64,000 nt of DNA from Lachnospiraceae bacterium NK4A144 (GTDB lineage Bacteria > Bacillota > Clostridia > Lachnospirales > Lachnospiraceae): assembly GCA_000424365.1 (NCBI GenBank), contig AUJT01000003.1:1-64000 (forward strand). The letters run 5' to 3'. Shown here piece by piece: positions 53,231 through 62,655 of the stretch. Made by a program: the position numbers and the translations under genes. Below the pieces are notes generated by a model. It did not search any database, was not told the origin of the DNA, and saw only the letters and a list, made by a program, of their open reading frames with translations. Within the stretch, counting starts at the first letter, position 1; every line of letters starts with the position of its first letter.

Positions 53231-54292
53231 TTAAGAAACTTTTACTTTAACGACAAACTTCTTATTTGAGCCATCGTTGCAGGTATATGTTACTGTGTAT
53301 ATTCCACGCTTATTTGCGATAAAGCTTGTAACATTACCCTGATGATCTGTGACAGCTGTAATGTTCTTCGGCTTACTTACCTTGATATCATAAGCGCCAA
53401 GCGGAATATAAGATCCGTCAGTGAACTTATATACATAATCTGTCGCATATGCATAATCAGATGTTACCGGCATAGATGAGATTGAATATGTAGTTCTCTT
53501 AACAAATCCGAGATCCTTTGTCTTCTTTCCGTCAGAATAGAAAATAGTATCATTAAAATCATACTTTGTCGGCGCTGTGGTTCCAACAAGAGCCTGAATG
53601 TTATCAACGCTGATCACCTGACCTACAGAATATGTCTTTGCAGCAGCTGCTGATGACTTTGCCTTGCTATGAACGATCTGAAGGAATGCAATTGTCTTCG
53701 GACGAACAACCATTGTTTCAACAGCTGCAACTCCGCCGTATGCTCCAAACACATATACAACAGCACTTGTAGACATAGTCTTGCTGCACTTTATAGAGCC
53801 GTTCTTAACAGAGATTTCTGCAGGAGACTCTGTAAGGACACCGGTCTTCATGTCATAAGAAAAGACATTCCACTCGATATCATTCTTTTTAAGTCCCTTG
53901 ACCTTTGCTCCTGTGATATCTGTAAGTGTAAGCTTCTGTGTAGCTCCTGTTCCAAGGTAAGAAATACCGTTAGTTGAAACAGTTCCTGTCTTTGTCTTGA
54001 AAGCATACTGATGGTTCTGACTTGCCATTAATAAAAGCTTATAAAGTTTTGCCTGAGCCTCTGCTGAATTACAGGAAAGTGCCTCTGCATCAACTGATGA
54101 GATCTCATCCACACTCTTACCTGTTGCTTCCTCAAAGACCTCTTCTGCTGTCTTGATCTCTACAACCTCGTTATCAGCTGCAACAGCCTCAACTTCAGCA
54201 GTTACTTCTTTCTCAGCAGCTGATACAGGTACAGATATGCTGAGAACCATTACCGCGCTAAGTATCAGCGCAAGATTCTTCTTGAACTTCAT
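53231..54292 (-). CDS. Secreted protein sharing a C-terminal module with the adjacent subtilase
   Basis: Exported protein of 353 residues with no named family recognised. A typical signal peptide (KFKKNLALILSAVMVLSISVPVSAAE) is followed by an acidic stretch (VTAEVEAVAADNEVVEIKTAEEVFEEATG). The rest is beta-rich: an Ig-like part (IEWNVFSYDMKTGVLTESPAEISVKNGSIKCSKTMSTSAVVYVFGAYGG) and a final segment GNVTSFIANKRGIYTVTYTCNDGSNKKFVVKVKVS. Both parts recur in the subtilase encoded just upstream. There is no LPXTG or lipobox. AGGAGGAGAACA precedes the ATG. It may be a surface or matrix protein or a subtilase partner. Confidence 0.75.
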   Translation of the reverse strand: MKFKKNLALILSAVMVLSISVPVSAAEKEVTAEVEAVAADNEVVEIKTAEEVFEEATGKSVDEISSVDAEALSCNSAEAQAKLYKLLLMASQNHQYAFKTKTGTVSTNGISYLGTGATQKLTLTDITGAKVKGLKKNDIEWNVFSYDMKTGVLTESPAEISVKNGSIKCSKTMSTSAVVYVFGAYGGVAAVETMVVRPKTIAFLQIVHSKAKSSAAAAKTYSVGQVISVDNIQALVGTTAPTKYDFNDTIFYSDGKKTKDLGFVKRTTYSISSMPVTSDYAYATDYVYKFTDGSYIPLGAYDIKVSKPKNITAVTDHQGNVTSFIANKRGIYTVTYTCNDGSNKKFVVKVKVS

Positions 54293-54362
54293 TGTTCTCC
54301 TCCTAAACTCTAATAAGACTATGTAATCCGCGGAAAATCCACGGTTATTACCGATAAAACAT

Positions 54363-56288
54363 TTAAGACACACGGATCTTCACTTTAAATTTTTTGTTTG
54401 ATCCATCAGCAAGTGTATACGTCACAGTATAACTGCCTTTTTTATTAGGGATAAATGACTCCGGATTTCCACGGTCATCACAACCCGTCACAGTGATCTT
54501 CTTTTTATTCGATATCCTGATCGCGTATCCGATCTTATTCGCACTGACGGAGTTTTCACTTCTGTTTCCGTAAGTTTTATCAGACCAGACTCTTATATCC
54601 TGACCCGCAAGACTGCAGATGTCATTTACGCTCACGTTTTCTCCGGCCTTAACAGAAATCCCTGATCTTACAACATTTTTAACTTTTCCGTTGTTAAGAT
54701 ATCCAAACTTAACAGCAGGTTTGGTGACTGTAAAACATGCAGAGACCGTAACGCCCTTATATGTGGCTATAACATTTGCGGAAGCTCCTGCCGAGGCTGT
54801 TTTGAGACACTTAAGCCTGCCATTTTTTACAGAAAACAGCGACGTATCAGATACTTCCCACGTAATATTCTTTGCTTTCTTTGCGTCAGCCGGCACTGTT
54901 CCCGAGCCATATGCTATTCGCAGCTTCATAGCTTTGCCTGCGCCTATATACTGATCACCGCTTGTAGTCAGATATCCACTGGGTTCGCGGAACTTATATC
55001 CACCGATCGCACTGTAAATATCAAGACCTCCTGTCACAGAGTGTCCTCCGCAGGAATAAGTTATTCCATCCGCAGCCCCAACGATACGGGCCGAAACCTC
55101 ATCCGCCGCAGAGGAACCATGACTGTTTTTTAAGGAACTGTCAGAGGCATATATCAGCGCTGCCGCTGCCGCAACCATCGGACTCGCCTGACTTGTACCC
55201 GCAAGACCTTTAAAACCGCCGTCTGATATATATGTAGAGTAGATCGCATTTCCTTCCCCCGAACTTCCTCCCGGTGCAGAAATGTCAACCCAACTTCCAT
55301 AGTTAGAATAGTCGGCAAGTTTTCCATCCTTTGTAGTTGCCGCAACCGCTATTACATGATCACAGGCAGCTGGATAGGTTTTATTTGAAACGCCCTTATT
55401 TCCTGCAGCCGCAACAACTACAATGCCGGCTTCCCAGGCTTCATCTATATAATCCTGAAAATCATTTTTGTAGTCTCCGGTCGCGCCGAAGCTCATATTG
55501 ATCACATCAACTTTTTTGCTTATTGCTTTGCGGATTCCCTCAACTGCATTAGAAAGTGTTATGGATCCGTTTTCTGTGATCCTGATCGAATAAATATCCG
55601 CATCCGGGGCAACTCCGCATCCATAACTTCCATTATTTCTCTCTGCCGCTATGATACCTGCCACATGTGTTCCATGACCGTTTGTGTCTGTTCCGGAGCT
55701 CATATCCCCCGTCCAGGTGATATCGCTGATGCGTTTGAGATCTGTATTTGATACCAGCGTACCGGTGTCCAGTACAGCAACTACAGCACCTTTTCCTGTT
55801 GAAATATCCCAAGCATCCGCATCGTTTATCTTTTCATGAAACCACTGAGAACTGAGTTCGGGATCGTTAAAATCCGAAAGAGATTCCGTTTCAAAGCTAT
55901 AATCATCCAGTATCAGCTGAGGCTTAAGCGCAGCACTGATACTCACAGATCTCTCAGATTCGCCAAGAACTGTTTTTATATCAGACGGAAGTTTCAGCAC
56001 AGCGATCCCCTCTTCATATTCCATCAGCTCTGCGCCATATGTTTCCGCAATTTCTTCCGCTTCTTCAAGTGTCGAGGCATTAGCAAATGCCTCATCTTCT
56101 ATGTAATCTTTCCCTGCTTCCATTCCGGAAAGTCTGGATTCCAGCCTTTCATTTTCTTCTTGGATCGTGAGAACATCCGAACCATTCCCCCTTTCCTCCG
56201 CCATTCCTGACAAAGGAGAAAAAATGGATGTAAACACAAACGCGACAAGAAAACCTAATATTAGCTTTTTTCTTTTATAAATATTCAT
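54363..56288 (-). CDS. Secreted S8 family subtilisin-like serine protease with Ig-like tail
   Basis: Extracellular protease of 641 residues. Signal peptide 1-30, a propeptide of about 100 residues (EEAEEIAETYGAELMEYEEGIAVLKLPS), then the catalytic domain with Asp (about 173, VVAVLDTGT), His (about 204, NGHGTHVAGIIAAE), the oxyanion region and Ser (about 365, GTSQASPMVAAAAALIYAS). After about residue 450, a Big-type Ig-like domain (ITWEVSDTSLFSVKNGRLKCLKTASAGASANVIATYKGV) and a tail shared with the next gene follow. The ATG at 56288 is used; no strong ribosome binding site is seen. It is followed by the related secreted protein 70 bp later. Confidence 0.9.
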   Translation of the reverse strand: MNIYKRKKLILGFLVAFVFTSIFSPLSGMAEERGNGSDVLTIQEENERLESRLSGMEAGKDYIEDEAFANASTLEEAEEIAETYGAELMEYEEGIAVLKLPSDIKTVLGESERSVSISAALKPQLILDDYSFETESLSDFNDPELSSQWFHEKINDADAWDISTGKGAVVAVLDTGTLVSNTDLKRISDITWTGDMSSGTDTNGHGTHVAGIIAAERNNGSYGCGVAPDADIYSIRITENGSITLSNAVEGIRKAISKKVDVINMSFGATGDYKNDFQDYIDEAWEAGIVVVAAAGNKGVSNKTYPAACDHVIAVAATTKDGKLADYSNYGSWVDISAPGGSSGEGNAIYSTYISDGGFKGLAGTSQASPMVAAAAALIYASDSSLKNSHGSSAADEVSARIVGAADGITYSCGGHSVTGGLDIYSAIGGYKFREPSGYLTTSGDQYIGAGKAMKLRIAYGSGTVPADAKKAKNITWEVSDTSLFSVKNGRLKCLKTASAGASANVIATYKGVTVSACFTVTKPAVKFGYLNNGKVKNVVRSGISVKAGENVSVNDICSLAGQDIRVWSDKTYGNRSENSVSANKIGYAIRISNKKKITVTGCDDRGNPESFIPNKKGSYTVTYTLADGSNKKFKVKIRVS

Positions 56289-56413
56289 GACTATCTGTCG
56301 TAAATTCCCCAAATCACGTACAACTTTTCCAACGTTTTCAAATTATACAAAACCGATTGTTCTTTTACAAGGACATAAAAAGATATTGCTTAAATTTTTA
56401 TACAATTCTTAAG

Positions 56414-56437
56414 AATTACGTTCAATCATGCTATACT
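56414..56437 (+). promoter_or_regulatory. Extended -10 promoter placing the start of transcription at the CapA start codon
   Basis: TG-C-TATACT (-10 at 56432-56437) with a weak -35 TTAAGA 17 bp upstream. The ATG at 56444 is 7 nt downstream of the -10, where transcription would start, and there is no Shine-Dalgarno sequence. Confidence 0.5.
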
Positions 56438-56443
56438 AATAAC

Positions 56444-57736
56444 ATGAAAAATACAAAAATTTTAACATTGCTTGCCTTTTCGGTCATCCTCACTTTCTCT
56501 GGATGTGCAGGGCATAAGAGCAATTCAAAATCCGAAACTTCCAATACATCAACATCAGAAGCCATTTCAACCACCGACAACGACCCGATCGTTATCGGCA
56601 ATGATGGTCACGCTGCAGCAGAAGTCACATGGAACAGTGACGGGACTGGTACTGACGACACGTCGTCATCAACTCCTTCCGAGCCCGTTCCTGAAACATT
56701 CGAAGGCTATCAGCTCTCAGATACGGATGTCTCTGAAAACAGCGTTTACAAAAAAAGTGTCAAAAATCCCGGCACTGTTGTTATCGATTTTGCCGGCGAT
56801 ATTGATTTTGACGACCGTTATTCAAACATGCTGGCTCTCAGAGCACGCGGAAACGGCATTTCCGGATGTATCGACAGCAATTTATTAGAGAAACTCCGTT
56901 CAGCAGACATTTTCATGATCAATAACGAGTTTCCTTACAGCACACGCGGCGCTGCTCTCGCCAACAAAAAATTCACCTTTAGAGCAGATCCTGCCACCGT
57001 TTCATTTCTGAATGATATGGGTGTTGATATCGTATCTCTCGCAAATAATCATGCTTATGACTATGGCGAAGAAGCGCTTATCGATACCTTTGAAACGTTG
57101 GAAAACGCAGACATTCCTTATGTCGGAGCCGGCTACAACTTAGACGAAGCCATGCGTCCCGTATACTTCATCGCCGGAGGTATGAAGATCGCTTTTGTAT
57201 CTGCCACACAGATAGAGCGCAGCCTCCCGCCGGACACAAAAGAAGCTACCGATACTTCACCCGGTGTACTCAGAACTCTCGATCCCGAAAAGTTCGTGTC
57301 CGTAATCAAAGAAGCCGAATCAAACAGCGACTTTGTTATCGCCTATGTCCATTGGGGAAGCGAAAATGTTAACGACTTTGAGGCATCGCAAAGAGAACTC
57401 GCAACAGCTTATGTAGACGCAGGTGCAGATCTCATAATCGGCGATCATCCACATGTCCTGCAGGGAATTGAATATATAAAGGACGTTCCCGTTTTATATA
57501 GTCTCGGGAACTTCTGGTTTAACTCAAAAACACTCGATAACTGTGTTGCCGAAGTCGTACTCGGAGGCGGAACCATCCAGTCCCTGCAATTCATACCGTG
57601 CAGACAGTATGACTGCAGCACACATCTCATGACTAAAGGAAACGGCGATTTTGAACGTATTCTTTCCAACATGAGAGGTTACTCCGTAAATATAAGAATA
57701 GACGAAAACGGATACATTACCAAATCCGGAAGCTGA
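56444..57736 (+). CDS. CapA family lipoprotein (poly-gamma-glutamate synthesis-like)
   Basis: Exported lipoprotein of 430 residues. The lipobox is TFSG-Cys20, followed by a Ser/Thr-rich linker. The CapA metallophosphoesterase-like domain begins near residue 105: FAGDIDFDDRYSNML, MINNEFPYSTRG, VSLANNHAYDYGEEALIDT, VAYVHWGSE-type IAYVHWGSEN and IIGDHPHVLQGIEYI. In Bacilli CapA takes part in capsule export or attachment; there are no capB/capC genes here, so a general cell-surface role is more likely. The start is the ATG with a lipoprotein signal; an upstream TTG frame is rejected. Confidence 0.87.
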   Translation: MKNTKILTLLAFSVILTFSGCAGHKSNSKSETSNTSTSEAISTTDNDPIVIGNDGHAAAEVTWNSDGTGTDDTSSSTPSEPVPETFEGYQLSDTDVSENSVYKKSVKNPGTVVIDFAGDIDFDDRYSNMLALRARGNGISGCIDSNLLEKLRSADIFMINNEFPYSTRGAALANKKFTFRADPATVSFLNDMGVDIVSLANNHAYDYGEEALIDTFETLENADIPYVGAGYNLDEAMRPVYFIAGGMKIAFVSATQIERSLPPDTKEATDTSPGVLRTLDPEKFVSVIKEAESNSDFVIAYVHWGSENVNDFEASQRELATAYVDAGADLIIGDHPHVLQGIEYIKDVPVLYSLGNFWFNSKTLDNCVAEVVLGGGTIQSLQFIPCRQYDCSTHLMTKGNGDFERILSNMRGYSVNIRIDENGYITKSGS

Positions 57737-57756
57737 TACAAGGATTTGACAATGAC

Positions 57757-57795
57757 AAAGCCCCCGCAGGTGACCATTGATCCTGCGAGGGCTTT
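57757..57795. terminator. Bidirectional terminator between capA and ppaC
   Basis: AAAGCCC and CGCAGG pair with CCTGCG and GGGCTTT (one A-C mismatch between segments) around an 11-nt loop; A and T ends permit action in both directions between two convergent genes. Confidence 0.88.
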
Positions 57796-57803
57796 ATTAG
57801 ATA

Positions 57804-59456
57804 TCACTGCTGAAGCGCACTTACTACTGCCGGAAGGAACTGTTTCTTTCTGGAAACCACACCCGGGAGAAGTGCTGAATTTTCTCCGGTCTTTTTGCCG
57901 TTAAAGGCATTTTCGATAGTAACATCCGCATCTTTACCGGTAAAGAATACCTCAGAAGACTCTGAAAGAATATCAGTAAAGAGAATGAATATCATATCAA
58001 GCTTATTATCTACTCTCTGATTTTCGAGCTCTTCTGCTACTCTCTTTTCAATCTCTTTAAGCTCTTCTGCGTCCATGGAACTGATCTGACCGATACCGAT
58101 AGTCATATCATTTACAGAGAAACGCTTGAAGTCCTGATGAATGATCTCATCTGCAGTCTTGCTTCCGAGGTTACTTCCTGCTCTGAACATTTCCATAGCA
58201 AATTTCTCAGGATCAATACCTGAAATCTCTGCAAGAGCAGCTCCTGCCTTACGATCAACCTCTGTACATGTAGGAGAACGATAAAGCAGAGTATCGGAAA
58301 CGATAGCTGCAAGAAGAAGACCTGCAGTATTCTTGTCGATCTCAACATTATATTCCTGATACATCAGATAAACGATCGTAGAAGTACTTCCAAGCGGCTG
58401 ATTTCTGAAAAATACAGGTCCCATGGTTTCGATCGTACCAAGTCTGTGGTGATCGATGATTTCCATGATCTCAGCATTTTCAATACCGTTTACTGCCTGG
58501 CTCTTTTCATTATGATCTACAAGGATCACACGCTTCTTTCTTGCACCGAGGAAGTTACGGCGAGAGATCATTCCTACGTAGCGGTCATTATCATCAAGGA
58601 CAGGGAAATAACGGTGATGCTCTTTTGCCATTACAGACTGAATATCCTCGATGTAGTCATTCATGCGGAATGTTACGAGATTCTTTTCCTTCATGAAATA
58701 ACTGATAGGAAGACTCTGGTTGATAAGACGAGCTGCCGTAAATGTATCGTGCGGTGTGCTGATGATCTTACAGCCATGTTCTTCCGCCTGCTTCTTAATG
58801 GTAGAAGCTATGCTGGATCCTTCACATACGATAAGGCATCCTGCATTCATTTCTATAGCGCAGAGCTGAGACTCGTATCGGTTTCCAAGAATAACCACAT
58901 CTCCCTGCTCTACATATTTTTCGATTTCTTCCGGATTACCGGCTGCGATCAGAACTTTACCCTTTTCGATACAGTCGCCTATTTCACCAACCACCATCGT
59001 ACCTGCAAGGCTGTCTACCACATTCTGATAGCTGGTCTTTGCCATCGAAAGCATCTTTGAATCATAGAGATCCATATATGACTCTACGATATCACCCATT
59101 GTGATGACACCTTCAAGTGCTTTTCCCTGTGTGACTGCCAGAGTAACAACATCCTCATCTCTCATGATCTTCCATGCTGCTTTCATGGAAATATCACGGG
59201 ATACGCCTGCTACCATCTTGATTTCCATGTCACGCACCTGAGTACGGACATCCTTGATGTAGGCCGGCTCTTCTACTCCGAGTTTATCAAGCACATACTG
59301 GGTCTCTTCATTCAAATGACCCGCTCTGCAGTCAAGATAAATGTCTCCTGTTACTTTGCTCTTCAGCCTTGAATATGCTATAGCGGCGCAGATAGAATCC
59401 GTATCAGGATTCTTATGACCGATCACAAGCACAGGCTGATGACTCCTTTTTTCCAT
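57804..59456 (-). CDS. ppaC: Manganese-dependent inorganic pyrophosphatase with CBS-DRTGG regulatory insert
   Basis: Family II pyrophosphatase of 550 residues that splits PPi to phosphate. DHH-domain motifs are GHKNPDTDSICAAIAY (N-terminal metal ligands) and MEIIDHHRLGTIET. Between about residues 70 and 305 there is a CBS1-DRTGG-CBS2 insert (MRDEDVVTLAVTQGKALEGVITMGDIVES; CEGSSIASTIKKQAEEHGCKIISTPHDTF; EHHRYFPVLDDNDRYVGMISRRNF). In characterised clostridial homologues this insert binds adenine nucleotides and Ap4A. The C-terminal DHHA2 domain ends the protein. It is a single-gene unit. Confidence 0.96.
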   Translation of the reverse strand: MEKRSHQPVLVIGHKNPDTDSICAAIAYSRLKSKVTGDIYLDCRAGHLNEETQYVLDKLGVEEPAYIKDVRTQVRDMEIKMVAGVSRDISMKAAWKIMRDEDVVTLAVTQGKALEGVITMGDIVESYMDLYDSKMLSMAKTSYQNVVDSLAGTMVVGEIGDCIEKGKVLIAAGNPEEIEKYVEQGDVVILGNRYESQLCAIEMNAGCLIVCEGSSIASTIKKQAEEHGCKIISTPHDTFTAARLINQSLPISYFMKEKNLVTFRMNDYIEDIQSVMAKEHHRYFPVLDDNDRYVGMISRRNFLGARKKRVILVDHNEKSQAVNGIENAEIMEIIDHHRLGTIETMGPVFFRNQPLGSTSTIVYLMYQEYNVEIDKNTAGLLLAAIVSDTLLYRSPTCTEVDRKAGAALAEISGIDPEKFAMEMFRAGSNLGSKTADEIIHQDFKRFSVNDMTIGIGQISSMDAEELKEIEKRVAEELENQRVDNKLDMIFILFTDILSESSEVFFTGKDADVTIENAFNGKKTGENSALLPGVVSRKKQFLPAVVSALQQ

Positions 59457-59661
59457 CTAAATCCTCACTTACTACCCTGGACCGAAAGCATGCTCCGATC
59501 CATCGATCGTGTGAAAGTCCACACAACCATGACTTTTTCATAATCCTCTAGTTAACCACAGCTAACTCATTGTCCACAAGGACAAAACTAATTTGTTGAT
59601 AGTTTTACAGTATAACAGCTGAACAATGACGGGGCAAGTATCATTATTAATTAATCAATAA

Positions 59662-60219
59662 TCAACCAACATTTATCCAGTACCTTTCCGTTATCTGTCC
59701 CTCATCCGGTCCTTCAACTTCATTTTCAAGGACACCGCCGCATTTCAGTATGACTCCTCTGGATGCGGCATTATCGTCATCACAAGTTATAAGTACCCTG
59801 TCAAGACCGATCTTTGCTGCTTCTTTAAGCACAAGTTTCAGCATTTCTGCCGCATACCCTTTTCGTCTCTCGGAAGGCCTCACACTATAACCGACATTTC
59901 CGCCATAACGAAGAAGCCATCTATTGAGCCTGTGCCGCAGATCTATCATTCCTATAAGCCGTTCATTTTTATCTAACGCAAGAAACGTACTTGCCGGCAC
60001 AAAACCTTCCCTTACTGTTTCTTCCTGTCTGTTTCTCCTGTTTGCAGCGAGCCACTCATCATAGGTTTCATAGCCTTCCAGTCCCGCGCCGCCGTTTACT
60101 GTCTCTTCTCCGACATCCCAGGTCTCATGAAGATAATCGGTCACCTGCTCCCTGTCACATTCTTCAGCCAAACGTAAGTGTATTCTGCTCTCTTCGGATA
60201 TTTTATGTTTTTTTCGCAT
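59662..60219 (-). CDS. GNAT family N-acetyltransferase
   Basis: Putative acyltransferase of 185 residues; substrate unknown. The GNAT fold is visible from IHLRLAEECDREQVTDYLHE through GMIDLRHRLNRWLLRYGGNVGYSVRPSERRKGYAAEMLKLVL, where RKGYA is the acetyl-CoA pyrophosphate loop, and the C-terminal LITCDDDNAASRGVILKCGG. The longer frame is rejected because its first 15 codons are encoded by the putP terminator, so the ATG at 60219 is used. No close ribosome binding site is seen. Confidence 0.82.
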   Translation of the reverse strand: MRKKHKISEESRIHLRLAEECDREQVTDYLHETWDVGEETVNGGAGLEGYETYDEWLAANRRNRQEETVREGFVPASTFLALDKNERLIGMIDLRHRLNRWLLRYGGNVGYSVRPSERRKGYAAEMLKLVLKEAAKIGLDRVLITCDDDNAASRGVILKCGGVLENEVEGPDEGQITERYWINVG

Positions 60220-60232
60220 ATATTTTGCATTG

Positions 60233-60260
60233 AAAAGCCCCTCCTTTTTATGGGAGGGGC
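60233..60260 (-). terminator. Terminator of putP
   Basis: GCCCCTCC pairs with GGAGGGGC around an 8-nt loop; on the minus strand TTTTCA follows. It starts 8 bp after the putP stop codon. Confidence 0.88.
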
Positions 60261-60267
60261 GCATCTT

Positions 60268-61845
60268 TTATATTGTTACGGTTCCTTTTGGAGCATCCGC
60301 GCCAGTGTTTCCACCCTTAACCTGTTCAAAGGTTCTCTGGATAGACTCAGAAGGCTCCGGAGTGCAAAGTGAAACAACAACATTTACGACCAGTGCCACT
60401 ACAAACGCAGGAAGCAGTTCATATATTCCAAAGATCCCACCATGCGGTGCTACAAGGTACTTCCACACAAATACCATGATACCACCTGCAGCCATGGAAG
60501 CTGTTGCTCCCTCACGAGTGCTTCTCTTCCAGAAAAGAGCCAGAAGAACAACCGGTCCAAATGCAGCGCCAAATCCTGCCCAAGCAAATGATACCACACG
60601 GAATACGCTGCTGTTCGGATTCCATGCAAGAATTACTCCGATAACCGCTATCGCCACAACTGTGAGACGTGCAACCAGCATGGATGTCTTTTTACTGAGC
60701 TTGATCCCAAGGAAGTCATGCAGCAGATCCTCTGACATGCTGCTGGCTGCTGCAAGGAGCTGTGAATCTGCCGTAGACATTGTCGCTGCAAGTATTCCTG
60801 CCATGATAATACCGGCAACTATGGAAAACAGAATTCCGTTGCTGCTCATAAGATCTGCGATACGGATGATGATAGTCTCGGACTCCGCGCTTGTTGTAAG
60901 GAAATCAAACTTACCTGCTGCCGATACACTGTAACCTATGATACCGATAAATACTGCGATTGCCATGGAAACAACTACCCATACAGCGGCGATACGTCTG
61001 GAAAGCTTTATCTCCTCCGGATTACGGATAGCCATAAATCTGAGAAGGATATGAGGCATTCCGAAATATCCGAGTCCCCATGCGAGAGTTGATACAACTG
61101 AAAGAAAGCCAAAAGTTCCTGCGCTTCCGCTTGCTGCATCGTACCCCTGAGTCAGATTGAGATAACCTGGGAGTGCTTTCGCATTTTCTACTACTGTTCC
61201 AAGTCCGCCTGCCTGATTGATGCCAAATACGATAACGATCAGGAGTGCTACAGACATTACAACCGACTGGATAAGATCCGTTGTTGAAACTGCAAGAAAT
61301 CCTCCGAGTACGGTATATCCTATGATAACTGCTGCGCCGATCAGCATTGCTACATGATAATCCCAACCAAAAAGACTGTTAAAGAGAGTTCCTACTGCCT
61401 TAAATCCGGATGCTGTGTAAGGAACAAAGAATATCAGTATTACAAGCGCTGCAATGCAGGAAAGGATATGTTTCTTATCCTCATATCTTCTGGAGAAGAA
61501 ATCCGGAACAGTATTTGCGCCTATTGTTGCGGAATAAATACGGATCCTTTTTGCAACCAGCAAAAAGTTCAGATATGTTCCAACAGCAAGACCGATGACT
61601 GTCCATCCTACCTCTGCAACACCACAGAGATAAGCAAGTCCCGGAAGTCCCATCAGAAGGTATGAGCTCATATCCGATGCCTCTGCACTCATTGCTGTAA
61701 CTACCGGATGAAGTCCTCGACCTCCAAGATAGAAATTAGCTGTGTCATCCGCACTTCCCTTACGGCTGTAATAAACACCGATAAGAACTGTGACCGCAAG
61801 ATATGCGATGATCACGATCAATACGCAAATACTTGTGCTTGTCAT
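60268..61845 (-). CDS. putP: Sodium/proline symporter
   Basis: SSS-family sodium solute symporter of 525 residues with about 13 membrane helices, closest in motifs to PutP. Signatures are FYLGGRGLHPVVTAMSAEASDMSSYLLMGLPGLAYLCG (helix 2 sodium/proline site), TVLGGFLAVSTTDLIQS (helix 6), and GILAATMSTADSQLLAAASSMSEDLLHDF (helix 9). It imports proline for nutrition or osmoprotection. The ATG at 61845 follows GGAGGAGA. The upstream region holds a nested palindrome that may be regulatory, with a TetR gene on the same strand further upstream. Confidence 0.95.
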   Translation of the reverse strand: MTSTSICVLIVIIAYLAVTVLIGVYYSRKGSADDTANFYLGGRGLHPVVTAMSAEASDMSSYLLMGLPGLAYLCGVAEVGWTVIGLAVGTYLNFLLVAKRIRIYSATIGANTVPDFFSRRYEDKKHILSCIAALVILIFFVPYTASGFKAVGTLFNSLFGWDYHVAMLIGAAVIIGYTVLGGFLAVSTTDLIQSVVMSVALLIVIVFGINQAGGLGTVVENAKALPGYLNLTQGYDAASGSAGTFGFLSVVSTLAWGLGYFGMPHILLRFMAIRNPEEIKLSRRIAAVWVVVSMAIAVFIGIIGYSVSAAGKFDFLTTSAESETIIIRIADLMSSNGILFSIVAGIIMAGILAATMSTADSQLLAAASSMSEDLLHDFLGIKLSKKTSMLVARLTVVAIAVIGVILAWNPNSSVFRVVSFAWAGFGAAFGPVVLLALFWKRSTREGATASMAAGGIMVFVWKYLVAPHGGIFGIYELLPAFVVALVVNVVVSLCTPEPSESIQRTFEQVKGGNTGADAPKGTVTI

Positions 61846-61917
61846 AATCTCTCCTCCATTTTTCAAAATTCATATATTTTTCAATGAAGAGTACTATAGC
61901 ACAACTAATAATAGACT

Positions 61918-61967
61918 AAAATGCAGAATACAGTATAGAATCAATTCTATACCACATTCTGCATTTT
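61918..61967. promoter_or_regulatory. Nested palindrome between putP and the TetR gene
   Basis: Outer arms (61918-61929 and 61956-61967, 12 bp, AAAATGCAGAAT) and inner arms TATAGAAT/ATTCTATA (61934-61941, 61944-61951) are both perfect. It could be the terminator of the TetR gene (TTTTAG follows on the minus strand) or an operator for TetR control of putP. Confidence 0.7.
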
Positions 61968-62048
61968 ATGCTTTAATCCGTTTATTTAAGCCATTTTTAT
62001 ACTAGACTAAAATCTATCCTTATTACCGTATTTTTATAAAAAGTTTTT

Positions 62049-62633
62049 TTAAAATTGATAGCCTTTCAAGAACATCGGCATCATTCTGTCCGCATTTTGC
62101 ACCAAAGAATACTCTCCATCCTCAAGACACCAGTCATATAACAGCGCTCTCTCAAACATAGCGTAATCATTTACTATCTGATTTGCTGTCATATCAGTCC
62201 TGATCTCATGACGTTCCTGACCCTTTCGGATGGTCTGACTCAGCATCTTAAAATAGATGCGCTTCCGGTCCAGAAGATGCTTTTCTCCGTGAGTTATGAG
62301 CTGCGATGAAAAAAGACGCGCCAGCAATTCAATAGAAACCGAAGAGTCTATCATTTCAAACAGTTCATGATTCATATGAACGAGCTTATCTATGGCATTC
62401 ATTTCAGGATCCATACTTTTCTGAAGTTCTTCATATTTTTCATCAAAAAGAATATTCAGCGATCCAAGCAGCGCATCCTTGCCTTCAAAATAATGATAGA
62501 AAGATCCCTTGGAAGTTCCCGATTCAAAGACAATATCGTCAATCGTTGTATCATCGTAGCCCTGTTCATAAAACAGCTTCCACGCAGCAGATACGATTTT
62601 TTGCTTTGTATTTCTTCCGTTTTTTCTCGCCAT
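62049..62633 (-). CDS. TetR/AcrR family transcriptional regulator
   Basis: Repressor-type regulator of 194 residues. The HTH is TKQKIVSAAWKLFYEQGYDDTTIDDIVFESGTSKGSFYHYFEGKDALLGSL (residues 8-55), typical of TetR. The C-terminal ligand domain is of unknown specificity. The ATG at 62633 has GGAG 6 nt upstream; the longer frame lies in the upstream methyltransferase gene and is rejected. It starts 22 bp after the methyltransferase stop codon, so it is co-transcribed with that gene and precedes putP. Confidence 0.88.
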   Translation of the reverse strand: MARKNGRNTKQKIVSAAWKLFYEQGYDDTTIDDIVFESGTSKGSFYHYFEGKDALLGSLNILFDEKYEELQKSMDPEMNAIDKLVHMNHELFEMIDSSVSIELLARLFSSQLITHGEKHLLDRKRIYFKMLSQTIRKGQERHEIRTDMTANQIVNDYAMFERALLYDWCLEDGEYSLVQNADRMMPMFLKGYQF

Positions 62634-62655
62634 ACAAGTCTCCGATACTAGGTCG

